64,000 nt of DNA, from NCBI RefSeq assembly GCF_016907715.1, contig NZ_JAFBCM010000001.1, forward strand, positions 7,169,420-7,233,419, in the 5' to 3' direction. A program made the position numbers and the translations under genes. Below are positions 34,994-48,500 of this stretch, piece by piece; positions within the stretch are counted from its first letter, which is position 1, and the number at the start of each line of letters is the position of its first letter. The notes below the pieces were generated by a model. It saw only the letters and a program-made list of their open reading frames with translations, searched no databases and had not been told where the DNA came from. The DNA comes from Tenggerimyces flavus. GTDB lineage: Bacteria; Actinomycetota; Actinomycetes; Propionibacteriales; Actinopolymorphaceae.

Positions 34994-36058
34994 CTACCCG
35001 GAGGCGACGGCCGGTCTGTGCTGGCGCAGCCTGTCAACAGCGGCTTGCCAGGCCTCCGACTCGATCTCGGCGAGCGCTATCACCCTGCCGACAAGGTGTT
35101 CGGGCACCGCGTCGAGGACCCTGTTGCGCTCCGTACGATCGGAGATCTCCGAGGTGAGCCAGCGCAGCAGGATCCGTCCGGAGTCGGTGTAGCGGAGGCT
35201 CGGATCGCGGTGCAATGCCTGGAGGACGCCTGCCCTGCTGTCCGCCATGGCGACCGGCCGTCGCTGCGCGGGGACCGCGGTCAGACCCGCCTGGACGGCG
35301 GGCGCGGAACTGGACCGCACCTCCTCCGCCTTGCCTTCCGTCGTGGCGGTGCGCTGGGTCGGCCGAACGGGGTCGAGACCGGCCAGCAGTCGCCGGCGAA
35401 CGTCGTGGGCAGTCGACGCGGATACCCCTGCGGCCCGGGCGATGTCGCGCAGGGACGCGGTCGGGTCGTCGCGCATGAGCTCGCTCGCGATCTGACGGCC
35501 AGTCGCTCCGTTGATGGGACGGACTCGCCCGTCGCGTCCCACACGTGCGTCCGGCAGATCCGCTGGTTGGCTCAGCCGGGTACGGACTTTTCGTACCGTC
35601 CCCGGCGCGACGCCGGCAACCGCGCCGATCATCCGGTCCGACCACTGCGGATGTGACCGTACGATGCGTCGCGCCGCGGACGTCCGGTCCGCCAACGACA
35701 ACGGCAACCCATGGGCGACATTCGACTGCACAGCAAGGACGAACGCATCGCTGTCACTCCCCTCGAACATCCGCGCGGCGATCGTCGTCTGCCCACGCAT
35801 AATGGCGGCGCGCAGGCGATGCATGCCGTCGATGACCCGCATGGACGGACTGTGCACGGTGATCGGAGGAAGGTGGCCGACCGACTCGGCCAGGACGCGG
35901 ATGTGCTCCTCGTTCTCGCCACCCGCGCGCGGCGAACGAGCCGGCCGCACCTTGCGCACAGCTAGCTGGACGACTGGGCTTCCGGCAAGTTGGTGCTCCG
36001 ACCAGTTGGCTGTCGCACCCCCCTCGCTAGCGGCATCCGATGTCGCCTCGTATGTCAT
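34994..36058 (-). CDS. ParB-domain transcriptional regulator, StrR-like
   Basis: 354 residues. GGGAGA lies 6 bases before the ATG. The N-terminal ParB-like nuclease-fold domain reads NEEHIRVLAESVGHLPPITV then RVIDGMHRLRAAIMRGQTTI. A helix-turn-helix follows (RMIGAVAGVAPGTVRKVRTR), and a second one further on (SLRDIARAAGVSASTAHDVR). This arrangement is that of StrR/NovG-type pathway activators and not of chromosome-partitioning ParB. Such proteins switch on antibiotic gene clusters. Here it lies downstream of the giant effector gene on the same strand, separated by a small gene and 100 bases, so it may control that locus. Confidence 0.82.
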   Translation of the reverse strand: MTYEATSDAASEGGATANWSEHQLAGSPVVQLAVRKVRPARSPRAGGENEEHIRVLAESVGHLPPITVHSPSMRVIDGMHRLRAAIMRGQTTIAARMFEGSDSDAFVLAVQSNVAHGLPLSLADRTSAARRIVRSHPQWSDRMIGAVAGVAPGTVRKVRTRLSQPADLPDARVGRDGRVRPINGATGRQIASELMRDDPTASLRDIARAAGVSASTAHDVRRRLLAGLDPVRPTQRTATTEGKAEEVRSSSAPAVQAGLTAVPAQRRPVAMADSRAGVLQALHRDPSLRYTDSGRILLRWLTSEISDRTERNRVLDAVPEHLVGRVIALAEIESEAWQAAVDRLRQHRPAVASG

Positions 36059-36158
36059 GGTGGATCTCCCTACAACGGAACGTTCGTGCGCGCCGGCAAT
36101 CAGTGTGATTGCCCCCAATGCCGTCTCGATGCCGTCCCAATGCCGCGCGGCGCCGGTC

Positions 36159-36554
36159 CTATGTGCCGGCGCCCAGCAGGATGAACGTGAGGGACCGCAC
36201 GCGGTCCTCGTCGGTGTCCGCGACGACGGCGAGCCCAGGGATGCCGTCGAACGCCACCTGACCTCCGCCATGCAACCTGGCGGGGAGTTGCTCGGCCGGA
36301 CCGAACGCCCCGGCCAGCTCGTCGATGCTCAGATCCACGGCGAGCTCGACGTAGGCGATCTCCCCAGGCGTTCGTGCCGGGACGAACACCACGTCCTCAA
36401 CCCCCGGCGGCAGCGTGGAGGTCTCGAGCTGGTATCCGCAGTCGACCAGCGTCGCGGGGTCGATGTCGAGCGCCTCAGCAACCGCCGCCACGGTGCGGTC
36501 GGACAGCTGAGCCACTGCTTGTGCCCAAGCCTGGGCGCGCTCCGCAACGTTCAC
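36159..36554 (-). CDS. Small acidic protein overlapping the giant effector gene; candidate immunity protein
   Basis: 131 residues. The GTG overlaps the stop of the giant gene by four bases (GTGA), so the two are translationally coupled. No named family is recognised. The protein is acidic and soluble: ALDIDPATLVDCGYQLETST, PARTPGEIAYVELAVDLSID, FDGIPGLAVVADTDEDRVRS. No signal peptide or membrane helix. In polymorphic toxin loci a small gene directly after the toxin usually encodes the immunity protein, and size, acidity and coupling fit this. That role is inferred from position only. Confidence 0.65.
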   Translation of the reverse strand: MNVAERAQAWAQAVAQLSDRTVAAVAEALDIDPATLVDCGYQLETSTLPPGVEDVVFVPARTPGEIAYVELAVDLSIDELAGAFGPAEQLPARLHGGGQVAFDGIPGLAVVADTDEDRVRSLTFILLGAGT

Positions 36555-39500
36555 GGGACAGGAGGAGGCGGGACGTCGACGGGCGGCGGCACAACAGGAC
36601 GGCCAAAGGCACGCGACGCCGCTTCTCCGACGGCCCAACCGTCTGCCTCCTCTGGAAGCCGGCGATATTGCTCGTAGAGGTCCTCGAACTCCTGTTTGGC
36701 GTCGAGCACATCCTGGTAGAGGCTCATCCGGTCCGCATAGTCGATGGACTTGTCCGCCCTCTTCTTCAGGTATCTCTCCTTCGCCCGGGCGTACTTCTTG
36801 CTGGCAGCCGGGAGCTCCTTCCCCACAAGCCTGTTCGTGGCCTCGAGACCTTCACCGACGACACTCGTCAGCCAGCTCTTGGCCGCTTCGAGTTCGGCGG
36901 AGCCGGCGACCAGCGGATTGTCCACCGCCGTTGCCAACACGTCGGTGTTCGTGATGAACAACGTCTTGAGGATCGTCCCGATGCTGGCGCCTCGGGCGGC
37001 CAGCAGGCGAGCCATCAGATATGCCTGCTCCGCATGCCGTCCCTCGTGGTAAACGCACTGGACCAGCCCGGCGAACCATGTGGGATCATCTGCCTGGATC
37101 ATCGATTCGTCGATCTTGACCGTCCAGGTAGCGGCGTTGAACCGCCCGTCGACCTTCCGAGGCAGTTTCCGGGGCAGAAGCCGAACCGGCGGGACGCCGC
37201 TCTTGGCCAGTTGCACGTTGAGCGCCTCTTCGACCCGCTGGACCCGAACCGCCACAGGCTGGCTTGGCCAGTCGCCTTCCAGCGCCCGCATGGCCGCGGC
37301 GTAGTCGGCGATCGCGGACGGATCGGCCAGTCCCGACTGGGTGGCCGGGGTGCTCGGGCCTGACGGCGACGGCCCGGACGCGCGCAGCGCTTGGAGGATC
37401 GGCGAGTCGTCCGGCGGGCTGGTCGACGCCAACTCACCCTCTACCCACACGGTGCCGTCTGCCAGGATCTCGACATAGGTCCGCATGCTGGTAGCGAGGT
37501 ACCGTTCGGCGTTGGGCCAGGTGCCTACCAGGGGTCGAAGATGCGGCGGAACGACGTCCATCGGGTTCGTCCGCTCGCCGCTGGGAAGACCGAAGTAGTG
37601 CCGGACCAAGCCTTGCAGGAAGACCCACTGATACCGAGACGCCTGGTCCGCGCGCAGTCGGACGAGCGCCCCACGCTGTTCGTCGGGACTTGCATCCGGA
37701 TCTTGGGCTTCCATCCGTTCCAGCTCAGCCCACCAGGGCGCCTGCATCAGGTGGACGAGCTCATGGGCCATCGCCGCCGCCATCGTCACGAACGGTCCAC
37801 ACTTGACGAACGCCGCCCCTCCCCGCAGGAGCGGATTGGACTCCCCCGGTGGCCGGATGTCCACGTAGAGACCGTCGCCGCGGAGCAGCTGGGCCAGATC
37901 GAGCCGACCGAGGACCTCCTCGTCGTTGAGATGGTCGGCCAATGCTTCGCGGGTGAGGTCCAACACCAGGTGGCGATACCTGAGCGCGGGCGCCGTCAAC
38001 GTCTCGATGTCCCCTGCTCCCAGGTCCGACTGACCGAGGACGCCGTCGGCGGCGGCCTGTTGCAACGCGATCTGCATAAGCTTCACGATCGCGGCGTGGT
38101 GCAGGATGTCGATCAGGTGCCGGTGATCGGACAGTCCTTCGAGCCGCTGCAGTTCCGCGAAGCCGAGGAGGTCGATACCGCGTAGATCCTCGCCCGAGGG
38201 ATCGTGCACGGCGTTGAACGCAACTACGAGGTCGTGCAGCTGCCCGATCGCGGTCACGAGCGACGCGAAGGCCCCGCTGTTGTCGAGGGGATCGACGGTG
38301 GGATCAGCTGTTAGGTCGACCATCAGCAGATGAATCTCGTACTGCTTCTGGAAGACTCCTGATAGTGCTTCCCACCGCGCGAACCTCGTCTCGACCGAGG
38401 TGTCAGCGGGGTACGGCCTGCGCCAGGCTCGGTCGAGGGTATGCCAGCTCTCGGTCAAGTACCGGGACCCTTCGACAGCCACAGCACGGTCACCCAACCA
38501 CGACGTCGAGTACGCCTCGGGGACCTGGGCGCCACGGTTCCCGAGAAGCCCTCTGGTTCTCCGGCACCGTTCGACCGCGATGTCTCCGGCGTCCGGACTC
38601 AACAACCAATCCCAGGGCACGTCACCAACTGGCACCGCACCGGCAGCTGGATCACCAGGAGCCCCGAACAGTTCCACCAGCATCTCGCGGGTCGATGCCA
38701 GCGCGAGCATTCGATGCAGCTCGCCGTGGTTGATGCGTGCGAACGTTGCATGATCCTCCCCCAGCCGGAGGAAGTCGAAGGCCACCCCACGCTGCGCATG
38801 GATGTAACGGCATCCATAGACCAGCGCGACGGCAAGACCGGCCAGGGATCGACCGACCGGCGTCGTGACCTTGGCGCCGGTGGTCGAGTCATTCATCACC
38901 AGGGTGTCCAGCAAGATCTGAAGCGACACCTCACCGAGGATGCTGTCCACGAGCTCGCGCCCTAGAACATCCTCGACCGTCCTCGTCACTATCGCCAGGT
39001 CGAGCGGATGGAGCTCCCAGAAGGCGATCGGTTCGGTCGTTGCCGCGACGTCGGTCATCGCTCCGGGGTCGAGGAGCTGGAAGTCGGCGATGACCCCCCA
39101 GCCTGCCTGCTGTCCATCGACCTCAGCAGGCAAGAGGTGTTCAGCGTCGTAGCGCTGAAGGCCGCGCAAGATCCCGTCGAACTGTCCGACCAACACCATC
39201 AGCGGGCGGATCCCGACCCATCCGGAAGCCTCCCTCCGGAGCGCGTCGACGGACCGGCGGATCGTCTCCAGGAGATCCCTCAGCACCTCGAATCCGAAGA
39301 GGCGATCGGCGATCTCGGGCGCGGACTCGCGGACGACCAGCATGAGCTCCACCTGCCGGTCGATCTCGGCCGTCACCGCGTCGATGAGCGCGTCACCACC
39401 CCGCCGACGAGGTTCTCCGGGCAGATCGATCCCACGAGCCAGAAGGATGATCTGTCCCCAGAACATGATGGCTGCGATCTCCGGCGGCAAGGTCTCGTCG

Positions 39501-42500
39501 AGCGTGATCTGGACGTAGGGCGCGCCCACCGTCGGCTGGATGTACTGCCGCTGCATAGTTCCCGGCGTCTCGCGTCGCCCGATCGAGTCGGGCGGATCGC
39601 CGATGACGATCCGAATCTCCCAGCACTTCTCCGGTGCGCCTCCGACCATTCGGAGTGTCTGCGGTGCTGTCCAGTTGAGCATGACGTCGTTGGCACGAGC
39701 GACCTGTGTCGTGTGCTCCGTCACCACTCTCATCATCGCCTCGGCAGGCGAGGTGATCGTGCCGTCGGCGTTGATGGTGCGGCGGCCCCAGTCGACGCTA
39801 GTGGCTCGTTGGCGGGCTGTGACAGCTTCGGCGAGCAGCTGCTTGCTGTGGGGGTCGAGCTCGTCCGCCGGCCGCGTCTGGAACTGGCGGACCCGAGCGA
39901 GCTCATGGAGCGTGATCTTGGCCAGCAAGGAGCCGCTGTCGAACGCGGCCGGTCCCATCCGTACCTGGATCTGGCCACGCTCGTTCGTGGTGGTGACCGC
40001 CGAACGGCCCTCGGCGTCGAGGGCTGCGAGCTCGTCGGGATCGGCGACCACGACCCAATCCACGTTGGCGAGATCGGCCGGTGTCATACCCTCCAGCACC
40101 GTCCCACGTAGGGCGAGGTGCTCAAGCAGGTACGCCGCCAGTCCCGCGGCGACCTGCGTCGTAGGTGGAACTGCCGTGTCGCTGGGACGCGCAAGCACAG
40201 CGACGTTCGTGCGCTCATCCGCGCTTTCCCGTACGTACGGCAGCACTGGCACCGCGCGGATCGCGTCGGGGTTCGTCGGGTCGGGTGCGACTGCGCACAA
40301 GTGGACGTCGACCACGCCGGCCTCGCCAGGTTCCCAGCCCGGCTTATAGAGCCACTCGGGCTCGGCGGCCTGCACGGCAGGATGAACGTCGAGGTAGCAA
40401 ATCATGCCGCGGTGGCCGCTGCGGACCGGCCAATCGTTCGTGGCGAACGAGTCGGTGAGCGGGTCGTACGTCGTCGTCCGTACGACGACAGTCGCCTCGT
40501 GGTTCGCCTCCACCGCATAGATGTCCCGGATGACGTCCTTTGCGGTCGTGACGCAGTCCTGACCGCGTTCCTGCAGCTGCTCCATGGTCAGGCGGGTGCC
40601 AGCGCGCCCCCCGCTCACGTTCAGCTCGGTCGAGCTGGTGGGGTAGAACGCGGCGGTAAACCGTTCCCCACCGGCAAGGCTCGGCCACAGCTGGCCCTCG
40701 ACGGCAGTCTCGCGAGCGAGCTCGGCGAGCCTCGTCAAGTCTGGCGGGAGACCGTACGTGGCTCGCGCGGCGGTCTCGATCGCGAACAGGAGCGCCGCGT
40801 TGGGTCTCATGCCCGCTGGCAACGGCACGGGGAGGAGCCTGAGCAACTGCGCCATCGCTATGCCCTTGGCGGCGATCTCGGCATCGGTGAGCGCCCGCCG
40901 TGTCGCCGTCGCCCGCTGTTCGGTCGGTAGCGGCTCCTGCTGTTCGGTCGTGGTCGTGGTATCAGGGTCGGCCGTGTCGTGCCGCACCTTATGCCCAGGC
41001 GTGCCTCTGCCAGTGTCGACCTCGAGCACGAGATCCGTTCGCCCATGGACGACGAGCGTTTCCTCGCCGTGGTGGAGGCGGTAGTGCAGTTCAGTCGCGC
41101 CGCCGGCGAGTGGCACCCTCCAGTAGGCGACCCCGTCTTCGATGCGGTCGGGTGGGCGGCCCTCCAGCGAGGGTTCATCCGAGCCAGCGGCGTTGCTGAG
41201 CGTCCAACCTGCGGCGTCGCCGTCGGGGACGTTAAGGGACACCTCGGCGACGTCGAAGACGTTGCCGTTGCTTGGGATCGCAGGTGGAGTGCCGACCCTG
41301 ATGGGTCGGGAATCGGCCGCCAGGGTGGGAATGTAGACCTCCTCGACCGTTCGCTGCGCGATGGTGTTCCAGTCGAACCTGTCGCTGATCGCCTGCGCGA
41401 ACGCGTTCTCGGCCCACCGCGCGGTCACGTCCGGGTTGAGGAGCGCGGCGATCACATGGATGGCCAGGGCCACCGGATCCATCGCCGGCACGACCCGCCC
41501 GGTCACCTTGTCCTCCATCGAGGCGAATACTGCGGTGCCGACCACCGGCGCGCGGGCGGCCCCCGCCTCGAGGAGGGTGAGCCCGAAGCCCTCGTAGGGG
41601 GAAGCCGCGACGACAAGATCGGCCACGCCCTTCGCATTGTCCCGATTCTCGTTGGAGAGAAAACCGGCAAGGCGCACGTCGTCCTCGGCCAGCCGTCCGT
41701 CACGGACGAGCTGGTCGACCTGATCCCGCAGGTCCCGCTCTCCACCGAAGTCAGCGCCCGATTGCAGCAGTCGAACGTGGTCGACGGCGATCTTGATCGC
41801 CGGCATCGCCTCGATGAGGTACGTGTAGCCCTTCGGGTCGTACACAGGCAGGTGCCCCGACAGCGGCGGATCGATCGCCATCATCCGTCCCCAGGCGAAC
41901 ATCAGGATCGTTTCCGGGGGGTATCCGAGGTCGGCGAGAGCCTGGGCGTGATTCATGCTGCCGCGGTCGACGACCTGCTTGCTGATATCGACACCGTTGG
42001 GGATGACCTTGATCCTGTCGAGTGGGATCTCGTCGACCCACCCCGCCATCGCCTTGTTGTGGGGGGAGTTGACGATGACGGCATCGGCGAATCGCGCGCG
42101 TATCCACTCCAACGGGTACTTCAGCGCCACGAGCGGGTTGCGCACCGAACCCAACCACCGCGCCACCACTACGTCGTGAATGTGGAGCACGAACCGGATG
42201 GCATCGCCGAAGGCCTCCTTGAGCACCTGTGCGGCCCGAGTGGTGACCCAGTCATGGCCCTGCACCAACGCGAAACGTTTTCCCGTCCGTTGCATGTAGT
42301 CGTACAAGGCGTTGACCATCTCGTCCTCGGTGGACGCGCACCAGATCACGTCATCGCGGAGATAGTCCTCTCGGTATTGGGATCCCTTCCGCAGCCCGGT
42401 CGCGATGGCATGTACTCCATCGACCGTCCGCTCCTCCGTCCCAGGAGCAGGCCGCCCGGTCTCTTCGACCACGGGTTGCCGGGTCAAGATCGTCACCTTG

Positions 42501-45500
42501 CATCCGCGACTGGCGAGCTTCGGCAGGAGATTCTTCAAGACGATGCCGAGGCCGCCTTCGATCGCTACGTACTCCCAGGCGACCTGCAGGACAGAGTCGA
42601 GACTCGCCCGACCAGGCAGAGCCGCGAAGTATGGCGCAGTCATCGGCTCGGTGCTGAACGTCCTCTCGCGTGGCAAGTCGGCGAACGGCACCGGCTCGCC
42701 CTCGCCGTCGACGACGAGGAACCCCACCTGCTCGATGTCCTCGACGGGCACGATCGGCTCCAGCACCGTCGTCCCGGTACGCGGGTCGAAGTGTTCGACA
42801 GCGGAGCCGTTGCGCGTCATGGCCGTCACCCCGAGGGTCCCGTCGGTTGACCGCACGGCGATGACGGCGTACGACCCGTGACGCACCTTCTCCTCGATCG
42901 CGCTGTAGACGGTGGCGATGTCGTCCCGCTTCTTCACTGTCTGGAACCGTGCGTCCCCGGTGCCGATCGTCCGCTCCAGGTGTCCCGTGTCGACGAGCTG
43001 GTTCGGAACGCTAGGAGGAGGGTCGCCCGGTCTCAGCCACGCCGCGGCGTCCGCCGCCACCGCCACCACGTCGTCGCTCAACTTGACGGCGTCGTACTCG
43101 AGGTCCGCAAGCGGAACCGCGGGTGTCCAGCTGGTGATGATGATGCCTTCGGAGTTGATCCTGACGGTGAAGGCGGTGGAGTCCCAGTCCAGCTCGTCGA
43201 CGCGGTTGTGGGCCACGACGGCTTCGGCGTAGAGAGCAAGGTCGTGCTCGTCGAGGTCGGCCAGATTCTCGTGCTCTTGGTGAAGCACCGCGAGTTGGTC
43301 GAGACGTTTGAGCTCATGCAGCATGACCTTGAGCGCAAGCCGGGGATCCTGGCAGGCACCAATGCCGAAGACGACCGTTCGCCGGCCGGGGGTTACCGAG
43401 GTGGTGCTCTCGGCCAGCCGCCCCTGTGCGTCGAGGTAGGCGAAGGCTTCCGGCGTGATGGCCATGACGAAGTCGACATCGGCGTTCGCGGGGTCGTCGA
43501 TGTCGAACGTGGTGAGCCCGTGTTCGTAGGCTTGCCGCGCGAGGTTGCGGAGTCCGTCTTCGTCCAGCACGACCTGCTCACTGGAATCGACGGTCGGGTC
43601 GTTGCGACGATCGAAGACCTCCTGGTTGGAGAGCTCGCCGTCCTCCCTTACGTACGGCAACGCGGGTCGTGTCTTCGTGAGCGTGTGCGGATCCGCGGTG
43701 AGGGTGTAGTGGACCTCGTGGCCGGGAGTGCCAGTGCCCGTGGTGACAGCGAGGGTCTGGCGGGAGGTGCCGTTGATCGTGACCGGCTGGCCATGGTGGT
43801 AAAGCATGTAGCCCACATCGGTGGTGCCGGGAGCGAGCGGGAGGTTCCAATAGATGCCACGGTCGGAGATGCGAGGAGCCAGCCCTTCGCCGTCGGGCGA
43901 GTTCAGGGTCCAGCCGGTCGGGTCGGTAGTGGCGATGTGGATCCGGGCGACGTCGGTGACGTTGCGGGTGGCCGGCACATACGGGGTGACCGGGGTGTGG
44001 GTGGGGCCTAGGCGGATCGCGTCCCGCAGGATCTGGATGATCTGCTCGACGATGGCGGGCCAGGTGTGCCTCGCGAGAAGCTCAGCACGGGCGTTCGCCG
44101 CGACCAGGGCGGCCAACGTTCTGTCCCGCAGCAGCGTGCCGAGCGCGACAGCGAGCGCGGGGGGCGCTCCGACTGGCACTGACAGGCCGGTCACGCGGTC
44201 CACGACGAACGGGACGACGTCCGCGGTGGCTACCTGAGCCAAGCCGGCGGCAGCGTACTCCTTGACCACCAAGGGGTCCCCCTCGGCGGAACTGGGCGTG
44301 GCCGCGACGTCGCACGCGACCGCTATCTGCGCGGCCTCCTCAGGGGACTTCTTCCCGAGCCAGTGCACCTGTCCGGGCCGCAGCCGACGACCTTGCTCAT
44401 CGCCAGTGGTCTCCAGGTGGTGCTTTAGGTCCACCAGGGTGGGTTTATAGGTACCCTCACCGATGAGGACCACGTGGGCGTTCGGGCGCTCGGTATGGAG
44501 AGCGCACAACGCTGTGAACAGATCATGCAGACCCTTGCGCTCTTCCAGCCGCCCGATGAAGAAGATCAGCTCGGCGTCTTCAGGCAGTCCGTCCACCGCA
44601 ACCGCCTGGGCCTGTGACGCCTGGTCCGCCGCCACCGCCACGTGCCTCCACAGGGAGGTGGCCGCACGTACGGCGTCGCTGTCGACGTCGTCGCGCGCCG
44701 TGAACGCGCCCAGAGCGGCCAGGACCTGCTCGGCTCGCTCCGCCACCGCGACGATCGTGGAGTCGGCGCCAGCCGGATCCCCGGTCGTGATGCCCAGTGC
44801 CGCGACGGCCTGCTCCGCTGGTCCGAGTCGCTGGTGCAGATAAGCCACCGGGGCGCCGGCCGCGCTGGCGGGAATCCCCGCCCGGACCTGCTCGATCGTC
44901 TCGGGACGGGTGTCGACGTTGTCGCGGTCCCACGCCGCGAGGTTGGCACCGTTGCCGATCACGTGGATCGCGCCGGCAGCAAGGTTGTGAACGAATGTCA
45001 ACGATTTCCCGACGATCTCCGAGACCGCGATCCGAGCATCCGCGACCCGCGTCGCAAAGGACTCCGAGACGAACTGCCAGACTCCGACCTTGCCCTTGGT
45101 CTCGACGAACTCCGGGAAATGGGTCTCCGCCACCAGCGGCACACCCATCGCCTTCGCCACCCTGGCCAGACCATTGGTGTTGACCTGGTCGTGGGTCATC
45201 ACCGCGTCCGGCAGATAGCCGTGCTCGACCATGAAGTCGAAGAACGGGTTGACGAAGGACTCACCGACCGTCAAGGCCCAGGTCTCACTGCCGCGGTGGA
45301 GATCGTCCCACGTCGTGAATCCCGGCGGCATGGCAACCTGGACAACCCGCACCGTACCGACCTGCTCCCCCTCCTCGTGCTCCACCTCCACCTGCACCAC
45401 CCTGGTCGGCGGCTGCGGGACACCCGGCTCGGAGAACTCGTGCCGGGTGACTCCCACCACGTTGTGACCGTCCTTGGCGAACCCTTCGAGATGCCTGATG

Positions 45501-48500
45501 ACGACCCCGCTCAATCCTCCGACGTGCACGCCCACCTTCTCGTTTTCCCACGAGCACACCGTGAGGTTCAGCACGTCGTCGCCGGCTCGGTCTTGCCCTG
45601 TCCTCTGCCCCGCCGCCACTTGCGCCGCCCGCAACGCCACCTTCAGCGCCGCGAGATACGGGTCGGACATCTGTTCCGTACTGAACACGCCGCGACGCCG
45701 TACCCCGGGTAGCGGCACCGGCTCACCAGCTCGGTTCATCACCATGACGTCCACCGCGGTGACCTGCCCGTCCGCGAGGAGGTGCTCGATCGCACTCCGC
45801 TGCGGCTGCGCATATCGCATGACGCCGTTGTCGAACTCCACGGCCACCGTCTGCGCACCGCCGTTGGCCGTCCGTACCGCTACACAGGCTGTCGCGCCCT
45901 CTCCCGCGGCGCGCACTCCGGCTTCGACCGCCTCCCACACCCCAGCAGCCTGTTCCTCGCTGGCGACCCGACCCTTGGAAAGGTCGAGCAGCTCTTGCCA
46001 CCGGCCGGCGCCGACGGCTTGCTCCAGAGCGCCCGGATCGGCCGACCAGTCGCGTCCCATCATCGACCGCACCAACGTCGCGGTCACATCTCCCGTGTCC
46101 GGGTCCACCACCCGCACAACACCGTCGTCGCCAAGCGTCACGGCCTGCCAGTCGTCGCTGGCGGCGATCTCGGCAAGATCACGGCCGGTCAGTCGCTGCT
46201 CGACAGCGTCCAACTGCCCAACCGGAGATTCCGCCGCAACCGCGCATGCCAAGAGACCCTCATCATGCTCATCGACCTGAAGACCAGGATTCTGCTGCAA
46301 CCACATCACCTGGTTGACCCGTTCCAACTCATGCGCCAGCACCCGCATCAACCGCCGCGGTGTCGCGAACGCACCCAAGCCCAAGACAATCGTCGGACAA
46401 CCATTGATCACCGTGGTCTCCGCCAACCGCCCCTTCGCGTCGAGGTAGGTCAGCTGATCCGGCTTGCCGTTCACCACGATCCGCACGTTCGCAAACGCCG
46501 GATCACTCAGATCGACCCCCGTCAAACCCCCCGCAAACATCTGCCCGCACAAGGCGCGCACACCCACCGCACCGCCAGCGACCGCGCCCACGGTGCCCAA
46601 TCCCAACGCCGGTACATGCTCACCCGTGGCCCAGAACGCCACGGCCGCCTCAGCGTTCGACAGTTCCCCAGGCCCCAGCACGTACGGCAACGCCGGGCCC
46701 GAAGAAGCATCGGCCGCGGCAGCGAATCCGCGCTCGAGCCGGCCGATGAACTCCTCGACGTAGCTCTCGAAGGCCGCATTGCCTCGCGCGAGCTCGCGCA
46801 GGTGGAGATACAAAGCCTGTGCGGCGGTCAGCGCCTGTGATCCTTCGGGACCTTGCATCAGGTACCCAAGGCTCGCGGCGACGCCGACACCGCTGGTGAG
46901 GACCGTGTAGACGGCGGCGCTGATGATCGCTTGCGCGCCCTCGCGAGTCGCGGCGAGCGAGGTGAGCAGGCCGGCGGACATCATCCCGGCCTCGGCGAAG
47001 CCCGGCCCGGCTCCTGACGCCATCACCCGCAGGAGTGGCGGCAGGTACGGGACCAGCTGCTCGGGTGAGATGCCACCCGGAACGACTCTCGTGCCAGGGA
47101 TACGCGAGGTCTGGTCGCCGGCGGCGTCCGACTGCGGCCGAAGCGTCGTCAGCAGCGTCTGGAACACCGCGGCGAGTCGCTGGAGCTGTTCGTCGGTCGC
47201 CTGTCTGCTGCCAGCCTCCGCATGTCCAGTCTGCTGGTTGGCGAGCAGGACCATCTGGTGTTCGGTGTTGCGCTCGATGTCCACCTCGAGGATCGGCCAC
47301 ACGAGGGCGTTGCCGACGCCGGCGCAGAGCGTGGCGAACGCCACCGGGGCGTCGAACGGAGCGAACGCTCCCGCCGACAGCATGTTCGGTACGCCCCAGC
47401 CCAGCCCTCGGTTGATGACCTTGTTGACGAAGGTCGTGGTACGGGACAGGTTGTGTGGGTGCCTCGGCCTGCTGACGAAGTAGTCGACCGGGCGGCGACC
47501 GGGGGCAAACCGTGCGGCCGGTACGTCCACGCCGAACGACTCGCACACCGCGGCGACACTGGCTCGCAGGCGGAACGCGGTCGTAACGGCGGCGAGACGC
47601 TCCTTGCGGAGGTAGGCCTTGAAGGCGAGCTGCCGGTTCCAGCGCGCGATGGTGAAACCGCCGCGTGCCGACTCGGCCTTCGCCAGAGTCAGGAACTGCA
47701 ACACGAACATCAGGACCATCGCGGCCGCCAATGTCCACTGACCGGCGGCCAAGCCAGCATTGATGAGTGCCTGGAAGGAACCCCAGAACAGCAACGGAAT
47801 GTTGGTCTTGATCAGCTGGTACTTGAACGACGTCTTTCCGGTCGGCGGGTCGGCGGCCCGGCGCACCCACAAGTCGGTGTCGGTGCGCCGGCTCTGCGCG
47901 GCCTCCGGCAGGGTGACGTCGAGCGCCTGGAGGATCGGGAGCAGCTCGGCCTCGATCTGGCGGCCGACCGCGTCCGCGTGCTGCCTGCTCGCTCGTACCT
48001 CGTCCGCGGACTTGGCTTCGATCGTCTCGAGGTGCTCGATCTCGAATCCCAGGTCCGTGCGGTACTTCTGGATCATCTGCGCGTAGGCGAGCGGCAGTGA
48101 CAAGGCGATACCGAGCAGGGCTTGCCACACAGCGACATCGAAGGCAGCCACGCCGAGCGTACCCATGACGAACGAGATCGGAATCCACTGCAAGCCCTCC
48201 GAGATCCCGTAACGTCGCAACGAGGGGATACGGGAGGGAACGGGCCGAGCGTCCCGGATGTTCGCCAGGAACTCCTGCTCTTGGGCGCCGATCGACACGC
48301 TGTGCTTGGGACCCCCGCGCGTTCTGGTCGCCTCGTTGAGGAACTGCGTGACCTCGGCTGGCAACGCGGTCAGGTCGATGTTGGGGTCGTCGACCAGCTC
48401 GCGCAGGAACGCGCGCAGGTCCGACCTCAGCACAATGGAGTCCGGTCCCTGCGCCTCACCCACGTGGTGCTGCCATAGCGCCAACGCGAGCATTACGCGC

